Assembly (NCBI RefSeq): GCF_010015445.1
Contig: NC_053123.1
Span: 5,879,648-5,943,647 of the forward strand
Direction of reading: 5' to 3'
DNA: 64,000 bases
Source: Perca fluviatilis
Lineage: Eukaryota; Chordata; Actinopteri; Perciformes; Percidae
Translations under genes and position numbers: made by a program
Shown here: piece by piece, positions 12,214 through 23,022 of the stretch
How the letters are laid out: each line of letters begins with the position of its first letter
Position numbering within the stretch: position 1 is the stretch's first letter
Notes under the pieces: model-generated
The model's input: the letters and a program-made list of their open reading frames with translations, nothing else
What the model was told of the DNA's origin: nothing
The model's database searches: none

Positions 12214-13321
12214 CTATAATATGACTTTTTTCAACATACTATACAATGACTTTTTATCACCTTTTTCGACATACTATACTAAGGCTATTTTTGACATACT
12301 TATACTATGACTTTTTTATCACTTTTTTCGATATGCTATACTATGAATTTTCATAATTTTTTTCAACATACTATACTATGACTTTTCATAACTTTTTTCA
12401 ACATATTACTTTTCGACATATTATGGCTATTTTCGACATACTATACTATGACTTTTTATCACCTTTTTTGACATACTATACTATGGCTACTTTCGACATA
12501 CTTATACTATGACTTTTTTCGACATACTATACTATGACTTTTTTGTCACTTTTTTCGACATACTATACTATGACTGTTTTTTGACATACTATACTATGAC
12601 TTTTTTATCACTTTTTTGGACATACTATATTATGACTTTTTTTGACATACTATACTATGACTTTTTTATCACTTTTTTCGACATATTATGGCTATTTTCT
12701 ACATACTATACTATGACTTTTCAACAAGTTATACTATGACTTTTTTCGACATACTATACTAGGACTTTTTATCACCTTTTTCGACATACTATACTATGGC
12801 TACTTTCGACATACTATACTATGACTTTTTTAGACACTATACTATGTCTTTTCGACATGCTATACTATGACTTTTCGACATGCTATACTATGACTTTTTA
12901 TCACCTTTTTCGACATACTATACTATTGCTATTTTCGACACACTTATACTATGACTTTTGTATCACTTTTTTCGTCATACTATACTAAGGCTATTTTGTA
13001 CATACTATACTATGACTTTTTTCTACATATTATACTATGACTTTTTTATCACTTTTTTCGACATGCTATACTATGACTATTTTCTACATACTATACTATG
13101 ACTTTTTTCAACATACTATACTATGACTGTTTTCGACATACTATACAATTACTTTTTATCACCTTTTTCAACATACTATACTATGGCTACTTTCGACATA
13201 CTATGACTTTTTTTTCACTTTTTTCAACATACTATATTATGACTTTTTATCACTTTTTTCAACATACTATACTATGACTTTTTTATCACTTTTTTCAACA
13301 TACTATACTGTGACTGTTTTC

Positions 13322-13465
13322 AACCTCCACTAATTGCCGGTGTGGTACCTCAGTGGTTAGCACAGCTGCATGAAGTAGGCAGAGTAGGACCCAAGTAGAT
13401 AGAGTCTGACAAGGTTCAATCCTCAGTCTGGGCGATTCTTTCTTTTGTGGACTTTGCATATGTTT
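13322..13465 (+). mobile_element. tRNA-derived SINE module 10
   Basis: TGGTACCTCAGTGGTTAGCA, B box GGTTCAATCCTC, and 3' GTGGACTTTGCATATG. Close relative of the modules at 11135 and 19632. Confidence 0.65.
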
Positions 13466-14054
13466 CATCAATTTTTTATATACTATATAATGATTTTTTT
13501 CAACATACTATATTATGACTTTTTTCGACATTTTATACTATGACTTTTTTAGACATACTATACTATGACTTTTTATCACTTTTTTCGACATGCTATACTA
13601 TGACTTTTCATAATTTTTTTCAACATGCTATACTATGACTTTTTGACATACTATAATATCACTTTTTTCGACATACTATACTATGACTTGTTATCACCTT
13701 TTTCGACATACTATACTAAAGCTATTTTGTACATACTATACTATGACTTTTTTCTACATATTATACTATGACTTTTTTATCACTTTTTTCGACATGCTAT
13801 ACTATGACTTTTCATAATTTTTTTTCAACATACTATACTATGACTTTTCATAATTTTTTTCAACATACTATGCTATTACTTTTCGACATGCTATACTATG
13901 ACATTTTGAGACACTATAGACTTTTTTAGACATACTATACTCTGACTTTTCGACATGCTATACAATGACTTTTTTCGACATACTATACAATGACTTTTTG
14001 TCACCTTTTCAACATACTATACGATGTCTATTTTCTACATACTATACTATATGT

Positions 14055-14110
14055 TTTCAACATCCATTGTTTGCTGGAGTGGTAGCCCAATGGTTAGCAC
14101 AGCTGCAAAA
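14055..14110 (+). mobile_element. tRNA-derived SINE module 11, truncated
   Basis: GTGGTAGCCCAATGGTTAGC followed by ACAGCTGC, then directly satellite. The B-box half is lost. Confidence 0.55.
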
Positions 14111-14229
14111 AAATCACTTTTTTCGACACACTATACTATGGCTATTTTCTACATAATATACTATCACTTTTTTATCACTTTTTCGACATGCTATACTATG
14201 ACTTTTCATAATTTTTTTCAACCTACTAT

Positions 14230-14832
14230 TGTCGTGGAAGTTTCCTTTGCAGCAGGGGGTAGAGTTTGACAGTTTAGTAAATTGAAACAAATAAGACAGA
14301 CTGAGACTAAAACCAAGTTGGGTTTTTGTATTTTATTAAAAAAGATATATTTGCAAATAGGATCAACATGATTTCACAAAAGGCCGCAGCCCAGTGTGGA
14401 GTCAGTTTCTCAAATGAGTGAACAAGAACACCAGGCTTATATGCATCTTCAGAGTGACAGCACATACGCACTTGGATTATTATGACGCTTACAATTTTGA
14501 CAGGCAATCTGATACACATGAAGACAATCAGAGGAATACAAGAGACATCTTGGAGTCATCTCACCTCCTCCTCCCCGTAATCGACTTTCACCCCCAGTTA
14601 CATCTTAACTGGCATGGGAAAACATGAGATAGTTTTAGGGTGACCTTGTACCTTTATCGGTTCAGGCTAACAGTGCTCACATAATGTTCCAGACTGCATG
14701 TCTCACAAAGTTTAGAATCAAAATCTGCATGTGGGAATGAGATAGACTCTTTCAGCATTTGTGAGAGAATTAAAGTAGAAATAAAACATAAAAATATAAG
14801 GAATTGTGCTTAAATGTAATTTTCCCATTACA
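14230..14832 (-). mobile_element. probable solo LTR
   Basis: A 603-bp unique block inserted in the array. On the minus strand it begins TGTAATGGG and ends CCACGACA, so it has the TG...CA (TGT/ACA) ends of a long terminal repeat. An AATAAA-type signal (TTTAATAAAATAC) lies roughly 100 nt before its 3' end, as expected at an R-region boundary. No internal retroviral-type coding sequence is present. No clean 5-bp target duplication could be fixed because both flanks are repeat units. A single LTR left by recombination fits best. Confidence 0.5.
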
Positions 14833-16693
14833 CTGTACTATGACTTTTCGACATACTATACTATGACTTTTTTCGACATACTATACTATGAATTTTTATC
14901 ACCTTTTTCGACATACAATACTATGTCATAGTATAGCATGTCAAAAAGTCATAGTATAGCATGTCGAAAAGTCATAGTATAATGTCTAAAAAAGTCATAG
15001 TATAGTATTTTTATCACCTTTTTCGACATACTATACTAAGGCTATTTTTGACATACTTATACTATGACTTTTTTATCACTTTTTTCGACATGCTATACTA
15101 TGAATTTTCATAATTTTTTTTCAACATACTATACTATGACTTTTCATAACTTTTTTCAACATATTACTTTTCGACATATGGCTATTTTCGACATACTATA
15201 CTATGACTTTTTTAGACACTATACTATGACTTTTTATCACCTTTTTCGACATACTATACTATGGCTACTTTCAACATACTTATACTATGACTTTTTTCGA
15301 CATACTATACTATGACTTTTTATTTTATCACTTTTCCGTCCCATACTATACTATGCGCTAGAGCTGCCTTCGACATACTATACTATGACTTTTTTAGACA
15401 CTATACTATGACTTTTCGACATGCTATACTATGACTTTTCGACATGCTATACTATGACTTTTTATCACCTTTTTCGACATACTATACTATTGCTATTTTC
15501 GACACACTTATACTATGACTTTTGTATCACTTTTTTCGTCATACTATACTAAGGCTATTTTGTACATACTATACTATGACTTTTTTCTACATATTATACT
15601 ATGACTTTTTTCGACATACTATACTATGACTTATCACCTTTTTCGACATACTATATTAAGGCTATTTTGTACAAACTATACTATGACTTTTTTATCTCTT
15701 TTTTCGACATCCTATACTATGTCTATTTTCTACATGATATACTATGACTTTTTTCAACATACTATACTATGACTTTTCGACATGTTATACTATGACTTTT
15801 TTAGACATACTATACTATGACTTTTTATCACGTTTTTCGACATACTATACTAAAGCTATTTTCGACATACTTATACTATGACTTTTTTTATCACTTTTTT
15901 CGACATGCTATACTATGACTTTTCAACATACTATAATATGACTTTTTTCGACATACTATACTATGACTTGTTATCACCTTTTTCGACATACTATACTAAG
16001 GCTATTTTGTACATACTATACTATGACTTTTTTATCACTTTTTTCGACATGCTATACTATGACTTTTCATAATTTTTTTTCAACATACTATACTATGACT
16101 TTTCATAACTTTTTTCAACATACTATGCTATTACTTTTCGACATACTATACTATGACATTTTGAGACACTATAGACTTTTTTAGACATACTATACTCTGA
16201 CTTTTCGACATGCTGTACAATGTCTATTTTCTACATGATATACTATGACTTTTTTCAAAATACTATACTATGACTTTTCGACATGTTATACTATGACTTT
16301 TTTCGACATACTATACTATGAGTTTTTTTCGACATGCTATACTATGACTTTTTTAGACATACTATACAATGACTTTTTATCACCTTTTTCGACATACTAT
16401 ACTATGACTATTTTCTACATACTATACTATGACTTTTGTATCACTTTTTTCGTCATGCTATACTATGACTATTTTCTACATACAATACTATGACTTTTTT
16501 CTACATATTATACTATGACTTTTTTATAACTTTTTTCGACATGCTATACCATGACTATTTTCTACATCCTATACTATGACTTTTTTCAACATACTATACT
16601 ATGACGTTTCGACATGCTATGCTATGACTTTTTTAGACATACTATACTCTGACTTTTCAACATGCTATAGTATGACATTTTTAGACATGCTAT
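14833..16693 (+). repeat. T-rich satellite-like array, block 2
   Basis: Same family as block 1. Stretches here match block 1 closely (for example the CACACTTATACTATGAC / TTTCGTCATACT variants near 12940 and 15510), so blocks were exchanged before or after the LTR insertion. No SINE module was found in this block. Confidence 0.95.
14926..15008 (-). repeat. inverted segment within the satellite
   Basis: About 80 bases read as the reverse complement of the array: CATAGTATAGCATGTC followed by AAAAAGTCATAG, repeated three times, before the usual orientation resumes at TTTTTATCACC. It is the only clear orientation switch in the array. Its left junction forms a small perfect palindrome, TACTATGTCATAGTA with one central base. 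Confidence 0.85.
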
Positions 16694-17100
16694 ACTACAC
16701 TGTAAACCTGAATTAGTTGACTTTACTCGCAAATTGCGTGGAAACCCGTTGCCCTATCCCACTTTAGTTTTTACACAAGCTAAAATTAAATATGTCGAGT
16801 TGTATTAACATGGAACCTTAAGTTTAGTATTTATATTTATTAGTAGTGTGTACTCAAATCATTAGATAAAACTAGCTATTATGACTTGTTATTGCTACTC
16901 ATCATTTATTACAATTACTATATTTTCCTCTAATTTAATTAAATTAAATATGGTATAAAACATTGTTTCAAATAAATTGGATGGAAAAAAAGAAACACCT
17001 CTAAATGCTCCAATGCATTTTATTTTTAAGAAAAATGGCAAAACAGGTCAACATCAACACGTCTAACCTAAAATGATTAATCTGAAAAAAGTCATTTCAA
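16694..17100. mobile_element. left end of a 2.5-kb insertion
   Basis: The satellite stops at ACACTGTAAACCTGAATTAG, a start shared with dispersed fish DNA-transposon ends. A matching inverted end near 19228 was not found, so the element type is open (a CACTG start would suit a CACTA/EnSpm-like element). The interior is AT-rich. Confidence 0.4.
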
Positions 17101-17112
17101 ATCATTGAAACA

Positions 17113-17600
17113 ATTGTGTGAGTGTTGTGTGTGTCTTGTGTGTGTGTGTGTTGTCCGTGTCTGTGTGGTACGTGTGTGGTGTGTCCGTGTGTGTTGTGTG
17201 TGTGTTGTCCGTGTCTGTGTTGTACGTGTGTGGTGTGTCCGTGTGTGTTGTGTGTGTGGGTGTTGTCCGTGTCTGTGTTGTACGTGTGTGGTGTGTCCGT
17301 GTGTTGTGTGTGTGGGTGTTGTCCGTGTCTGTGTTGTACGTGTGTGGTGTGTCCGTGTGGGTGTTGTCCGTGTGTGTTGTGTGTGGGTGTTGTCTGTGTG
17401 TGTATTGTCCGTGGGTATTGTCCGTGTGGGTGTTGTCCGTGTGTGTTGTTTGTGTGTGGGTGTTGTCCGTGTGTTGTGTGTGGGTGTTGTCCGTGTGTCC
17501 AGGTGTTGTCCGTGTCTGTGTTGTTTGTGGGTGTTGTATGTGTTTGTGGGTGTTGTGTGTGTGTGGGTGTTGTCCGTGTCTGTGTTGTTTGGGTGTTGAA
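17113..17600. repeat. GT-rich minisatellite
   Basis: Imperfect repeats built from GTGTTGTCCGTGTCTGTG, TTGTACGTGTGTGGTGTGTC and GTGTGTGTGGGTGTTGTCC, giving a higher-order unit of about 55-60 bases in the first half. Both strands stay open in several frames (CVVCV- or HTDNTHT-like), which is purely a repeat effect. Confidence 0.9.
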
Positions 17601-17696
17601 TGTATCACAAATTTACAAGAAAAAAACATGGATGTCCCCTGAGATTAAAGTGGTAAATCCATATACAAAACAAAATTCACAAGAAACCCCCACTCA

Positions 17697-18597
17697 AATG
17701 TACATTGCGAGCTGGTTTTTCAAAGTCTGTAGCTTCGGATTGAGGTCAGTGTGGCCTGACATGTTGGATGACCTGAAATGTGAGCTTTTTGAGTCTTGAG
17801 GGTGTTAGGTGGGTGCATTACGGAGCGCGCGAACCAAGATGCACATTGCTTTTGGCAGATCTTGAATGTTGTCCATCACGACTTCTCCCTCAATGATGAT
17901 TTTCAAACTGAGGTTGACGAGATGCGGAATGCTGGGAATGGGCCAGCACTTCCGCTCACGGGGAATGAGAAGTATCCCAACGTCAAGGTCACGAAAAGAA
18001 CCATCATCATCCGATTCCTAAATATAGAATAACAGAAGAGCACAATCATTACATTAGATTTCTCATTTGAAAAACAACTTTAATCAATATGAGAGTGTCA
18101 TGGTGAAAAATAAATAAAGGTGAAAATTATAAGAAAGCAAGGCTTACTTACTTACTTGCTTTTATTTGAAGAAATTTGTGGGGTTGTCCCCCATGGATGA
18201 TAGGAAGCCCTCTGAGCACTGGTGTCCAGATCACAGTTGGCTCTGTAGTCTTTTGGGAATTAAACATAGTACTACAAGTTAGATAGCTAAAAAAAGGAAA
18301 AATAAATAATGATCTATAAGAAAGCTTAAACAAACCAAGCAATATTTGGATTGAATTATACAACTAATAGAGTAGCATTGTGATATGATGTTTTTACAAA
18401 ACCTGTGAAAAACAATGCCAAGTACATAATGTGTATGGACCTACATTGGTCTGTTGTGAAATATGTGTCAACAACTGTCCAACATTACCTCTCTTGGATC
18501 GAAATAACTCTAGGAGACGAGGACTGTGCCGATCGATGCTCTCATAGAATTCCTGCTAGAGGTTCTTGCCCACAATCCTGCTGAACTCCATGAACAC
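17697..18597 (-). pseudogene. degenerate multi-exon gene remnant (SAMD3-like family of fish)
   Basis: Three exon-like blocks in order on the minus strand. (1) 18597-18489 has an acceptor TTTTTCAG and donor GTAATG and reads VFMEFSRIVGKNL-stop-QEFYESIDRHSPRLL. (2) About 18249 down to 18155 contains PVLRGLPIIHGGQPHKF and is followed by GTAAGT. (3) 18017-17805 follows acceptor TATATTTAG and includes VGILLIPRE and IIIEGEVVMDNIQDLPKAMC. A frameshifted continuation at about 17790-17697 contains LNPKLQTLKNQLAM. The order and spacing of these motifs resemble the C-terminal half of fish proteins annotated as sterile-alpha-motif-domain 3-like, which are often repeat-associated. An in-frame stop and frame changes make it non-functional. 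The family assignment is from recall; the exon structure is seen directly. Confidence 0.45.
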
Positions 18598-18599
18598 CT

Positions 18600-19228
18600 G
18601 AAAAATACAGAGAACAAAAACAAAGTGAACTTAGAGCAAATGAACTATACAAGGCAGCTAAGCCATCTGCAAAGTAGTATATGATTTGAAATGTTGTTTA
18701 AATTAAAAAAACATCATGCCCCAAATTAAAAATAACAATGTTTTATTAAAGAGGACAAGAGTAAATGTGTACTGCGCAGGTGAGAAAGACGGCTTCTGTG
18801 CAGCGTGCAGAAAAATCACATGACTGACAGTGAAAGGTTACTTGGGCAGTTTCACTCACCCTGGGTTTTCTGGTGAATCTTTGCTAAGTGGACCTTAAGT
18901 GCATTAATGGAGTTGAATGTGCACACACATTGTTGGTGTAAGCAGGGAAATGGGACAGTTCTACCATAGTTTCCGTGTTTAAACCGATAATGTTTTAAAA
19001 GGTTACCCCTTTTTTCACACAAACTCACAATACTTACATTTCCACAGCATCCTCACACCACAAGGATCTGTAAAAATAGAAAACAAGAAAACGTTTATCT
19101 CAACAATGTCACTGTTAAATACAATAAGGCAATATAACCGAAACAAAGCCTGTGTTACAGAGAAAACCGGCATGTAAACAAGCGTGTGTGTGAAAGTGAG
19201 TGAGAGGGAAAAAGAGAGCGGCCAAGGA
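18600..19228. other. right part of the insertion, no gene seen
   Basis: AT-rich sequence that probably contains upstream introns or exons of the degenerate gene, but none was identified. The satellite resumes at about 19229. Confidence 0.4.
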
Positions 19229-20572
19229 CATACTATTACTTTTTATCACCTTTTTCGACATACTATACTATGACTATTTTCTACATACTATACTATGACT
19301 TTTGTATCACTTTTTTCGTCATACTATACTATGACTATTTTCTACATACTATACTATGACTTTTTTCTACATATTATACTATCACTTTTTTATCACTTTT
19401 TTCGACATGCTATACTATGACTATTTTCTACATACTATACTCTGACTTTTCGACATGCTATAGTATGACATTTTTAGACATGTTATACTATGACTTTTTT
19501 CTACATACTATTATTATTATTATAATTACTTTTTATCACCTTTTTCGACATACTATACTAAGGCTACTTTCGACATACTATACTATGACTTTTTTATCAC
19601 TTTTTTCAACATACTATACTGTGACTGTTTTCAACCTCCACTAATTGCTTGTGTGGTACCTCAGTGGTTAGCACAGCTGCATGAAGTAGGCATAGTAGGA
19701 CCCAAGTAGATAGAGTCTGACAAGGTTCAATCCTCAGTCTGGGCGATTCTTTCTTTTGTGGACTTTGTATATGTTTCATACATTTTTTATATACTACATA
19801 ATGACTTTTTTCAGCATACTATATTATGACTTTTTTTTGACATGCTATACTATGACTTTTCATAATTTTTTTCAACATACTATACTATGACTTTAAGACA
19901 TGCTATACTATGTCTATTTTCTACATACTATACTATGACTTTTTTCTACATACTATACTATGACTTTTTGACATACTATACTATGACTTTTTTCGACATA
20001 CTATACAATGACTTTTTATCACCTTTTTCGACATACTATACTAAGGCTATTTTCTACATACTATACTATGACTTTTTATCACTTTTTTCGACATGCTATA
20101 CTATGACTTTTCATAATTTTTCTCAACATGTTATACTATGACTTTTCATAACTTTTTTCAACATACATGACTTTTCGAAATGCTATCTCATGACTTTTTT
20201 AGACATACTATACTATGACTTTTCGACATGTTATACTATGACTTTTTCAGACATACTATACTCATACTTTTCAACATACTATACAATGACTTTTTATCAC
20301 CTTTTTCGACATACTATACTATGGCTATTTTCGACATACTATACTATGACTTTTTTATCACTTTTTTCACCATACTATACAATGACATTTTATCACTTTT
20401 TTCGATATGCTATAAATATGGCTATTTTCGACATGCTATAATATGACTTTTTTTTACCTTTATCGACATACTATGCTGTGGCCATTTCCAACATACTATA
20501 CTATGAAATTTTTAACACTTTTTTCGACATGCTATACTATGACTTTTTTCGACATGATATACTATGACGCAG
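19229..20572 (+). repeat. T-rich satellite-like array, block 3
   Basis: Same family and orientation as blocks 1 and 2. It contains one full SINE module and ends abruptly at a tRNA-like sequence. Confidence 0.95.
19632..19775 (+). mobile_element. tRNA-derived SINE module 12
   Basis: TGGTACCTCAGTGGTTAGCA, B box GGTTCAATCCTC, and 3' GTGGACTTTGTATATG. Same leader as the modules at 7072, 11135 and 13322, showing the module existed before the 2.5-kb insertion split the array. Confidence 0.65.
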
Positions 20573-20644
20573 AGCAGAGTGGCGCAGCGGAAGCGTTGTG
20601 GGCCCAAAACCCAGAGGTTGATAGAGCAAAACCATCCTCTGCTA
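20573..20644 (+). pseudogene. initiator tRNA-Met-like pseudogene
   Basis: Exactly 72 nt. The acceptor arms AGCAGAG / CTCTGCT pair fully, and the D-arm AGTGGCGCAGCGGAAGCG is that of vertebrate initiator tRNA-Met. Compared with the canonical sequence there are about eight differences. The anticodon loop reads CCCAAAA, which gives CAA in place of CAT, and the T arm is damaged (GATAG-AGCAAAA-CCATC with one mispair). There is no encoded CCA and no T-run terminator follows. It is therefore a decayed tRNA copy, probably not transcribed into a usable tRNA. Confidence 0.75.
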
Positions 20645-20925
20645 CTTACAATGCTACCTCACTGACGACATGTCACGTGCCAGCCTGCTTCAAGTCCTCT
20701 ACTATCATCCCTGTTCCCAAGAAGTCAAGGACCACAGGTAACAACTTTAGACCCGTCGCCTTACCTCTGCGGTTATGAAGTCCTTTGAGCGCCTTGTGCT
20801 TTCACACGTCAAAGACATCACCGACCCCTCCTGGACCCCCTGCAGTTTGCCTACAGAGCCAATAGGTCTGTAGACAATGCAGTCAACCTGGCCCTCCACT
20901 ACATCCTCCGGCACCTGGGATGTCA
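20645..20925 (+). pseudogene. LINE reverse transcriptase fragment (Rex/CR1-like)
   Basis: Encodes, with one frame change, VPACFKSSTIIPVPKKS, NNFRPVAL, then MKSFERLVLSHVKD and DPLQFAYRANRSVDNAVNLA. These are the successive blocks before the catalytic motif in non-LTR reverse transcriptases. The fragment stops at 20925, where unrelated sequence begins. The 3' end of what looks like the same LINE reappears at 22589. Confidence 0.75.
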
Positions 20926-21709
20926 TTTATAAACGTGGTGTACGCACAAAATGGGGCTGAAAATGTGCATGCAAACAAACTTGACGGGAGAATGTGCGGT
21001 CCTTCACGTAAACTCTGACCCATGCATACACACATTTTGGAGACAAACTAGGAATTGGCGATGCAGATGGTGAGGTGGTGAACTAAAGTCAGACTGCAGA
21101 AAGTAAATGGGAATAACAATTACTCGTAATATTTTCAAGTATTGATGCCTCACACACATTCTTTCATTCCATATCATCCACGTTACCATGAAGATGAACT
21201 CCAGCAGTGTTATTTGCGCTTGTACTGAGTGATTCTTGTTCTATAAACACCTCCAACTCAAATCTTCAATAAAAATTTGTTCTTAATGTTTAATCGGTGC
21301 TGTCTCGCCGTCACATTGTCTGCTACAGAGCGCAGAAGGAGGGGATGGCCCGACTGCATGGAATACAGGATAGCATCAAATACCCTAGCATTAGATAATG
21401 GCAGAACACAGTGTAAATAACTAAATATCTGTCTTTAAAACAGTGCATATATCATCAAATGTCAAAGTCTGTAAATACAGCCATTAAGCTCTCGCACAAT
21501 CGTTACCCTTAATGTCCTCGTTATCGGTCCAAACTTTAATACTGTGACAAAACCTGCATGAAGAATAGTTTGCCTATTACACTTTCTTTCGTCTTCAAAT
21601 TGTATCTCAGGATGGGATATACCACTAATTGATGCTGTGATTTTAGCAAGATGTTAACAATCACAAATTGTTGTAAACATAAATACTGCGATGAACCCAT
21701 GCATAATGC

Positions 21710-21985
21710 TGCATGATGGCACTGCTGGCCCTGCAGGAGGACTACACTAATGGAAGAATCAGGAGAGAAAGAGACTTCAGGGACCATGACGATAGCTGGC
21801 TAATATGCTGATATAGATTCCTTAAAGCTGTGCTCTTGGATCTATGTACTGAATTGGGTCCAGTAGGGCAATACGTTGGAACCGTGCCATCCTGGTCCAT
21901 CCCGGTCCAAATACAGGTCCTCGCCACTCTTGGGGAAACCGGCTGTTTCCAGAGGGAAATGTCAGACCGCTAAGTGTTTTTTTTT
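21710..21985 (+). pseudogene. PIF-Harbinger transposase N-terminal fragment
   Basis: Reads ALLALQEDYTNGRIRRERDF, RDHDDSWLI, then after an in-frame TGA YRFLKAVLLDLCTELGP and IPVQIQVLATLG-ETGCFQREMSDR. The order matches the N-terminal part of fish Harbinger transposases. It carries a stop and lacks the catalytic DDE domain. It may be part of a larger element starting near 20926 (TTTATAAACGTGGTGTACGC). Confidence 0.65.
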
Positions 21986-22059
21986 TTTAAATAAATATTA
22001 TATATAATCTTCAACTTCATCACTAAGGCTTGTTTGGATATAATATATAGTTCTGCTAG

Positions 22060-22557
22060 GCTTCTTACTAGATCAAACAGGCACAACCATATCACCCCCT
22101 TCACTGGCTTCCTGTAACCTACAGGATCCAATTCAAAATTCTCACCATAACCTATAGGGCTCTACATGGTCAGGCCCCTGACTATCTTGCCAACATAATT
22201 CACTTACATACCCCGTCCCGGTCTCTCAGGTCTGTCAATCAAAATCTGCTATCCACGCCACGCACTCGTCTGAAGACACGTGGGGATAGAGCTTTTGAAG
22301 CCATGGCACCTACACTCTGGAATGCTCTACCAACCAGCATTAGGTTTGCTGAGAATGTGGACTTTTTTAAGGGACAAGTGAAGACTCACTTGTTTAGGCT
22401 AGCCTTTGGGTAGCCTATGTCTTTTATTTATTTGATAATTGCATTTGTTGTATTTGTATTTTATATTATTGACTGTTTTATTATTTTTATTAACAATGTC
22501 TATGCACATTGTGAAGCACTTTGTGACCTTGTCTGTGAAAAGCGCTGTACAAATAAA

Positions 22558-22588
<31 letters not shown>
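22060..22588 (+). pseudogene. L2-type LINE 3' end
   Basis: Encodes an ORF2 C-terminus with KILTITYRALHGQAPDYLA, RAFEAMAPTLWNALPTSIR and VKTHLFRLAFG-stop, then a 3'UTR with AAAGCGCTGTACAAATAAAT ending in (TTAC)n. This is the usual tail of L2-clade LINEs. It is 5' truncated and inserted between the two halves of another LINE. Confidence 0.75.
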
Positions 22589-23022
22589 CCAGGACCTGTA
22601 CGCCACCAGGACTCTGAAGCGCGCTGGAAAGATTGTGGCTGATCCCTCCCACCCCGGCCACAAACTCATTGAGTCACTCCCCTCTGAGTAGGAGGCTGAG
22701 GTCCATCAGGACCAAAACCTCACACCACAAGAACAGTTTTTCCCATCCGCCACTAGCCTTATCAACAAGGCCCGGAACCCACCCTGACACTCTCCACACC
22801 CCACCACTGGCTCTACATGCCACTGTACTTACTCTGCTGTACTGCTCTTTTTAATACATACTGTGTATATACAGTATATTTATACTTATATTGTTTATAT
22901 AGTAATACTTCTTATATTTAGAGAATTTGTGACATGCACCTGCAACACCAAAACAAATTCCTTATATGTGTAAAAAAACGTACTTGGCAATAAAGCTTTT
23001 TCTGATTCTGATTCTGATTCTG
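22589..23022 (+). pseudogene. Rex/CR1-like LINE 3' end
   Basis: Encodes, with frame changes, DLYATRTLKRAGKIVADPSH, RRLRSIRTKTSHHKNSF and LINKARNPP-stop, then a 3'UTR ending in AATAAAG and (TTCTGA)n. Probably the other end of the LINE at 20645-20925, separated by the Harbinger and L2 insertions plus deletion. Confidence 0.7.

Larger units (their letters stand above)
6290..14229 (+). repeat. T-rich satellite-like array, block 1
   Basis: About 8 kb of diverged tandem units. The core is the 14-nt near-palindrome CATACTATACTATG, joined by ACTTTTTTCGA, or by ACTTTTT-ATCACTTTTTT-CGA, or by GGCTATTTTCGA. This gives variable periods of about 25 and 36 nt rather than one fixed monomer. All units lie in the same orientation. 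SINE modules and (TGAA)n modules recur inside it, and some segments of several hundred bases are repeated kilobases apart, so larger blocks were co-amplified. The open frames through it (MTFFDILYYDF-like) are repeat artefacts. Confidence 0.95.

Noticed and set aside
17102..17799. Open frames of 164-225 codons in several frames on both strands
   Set aside because: Produced by the GT-rich minisatellite (Val-Cys or His-Thr-Asp repeats). One extends into unique sequence by chance.
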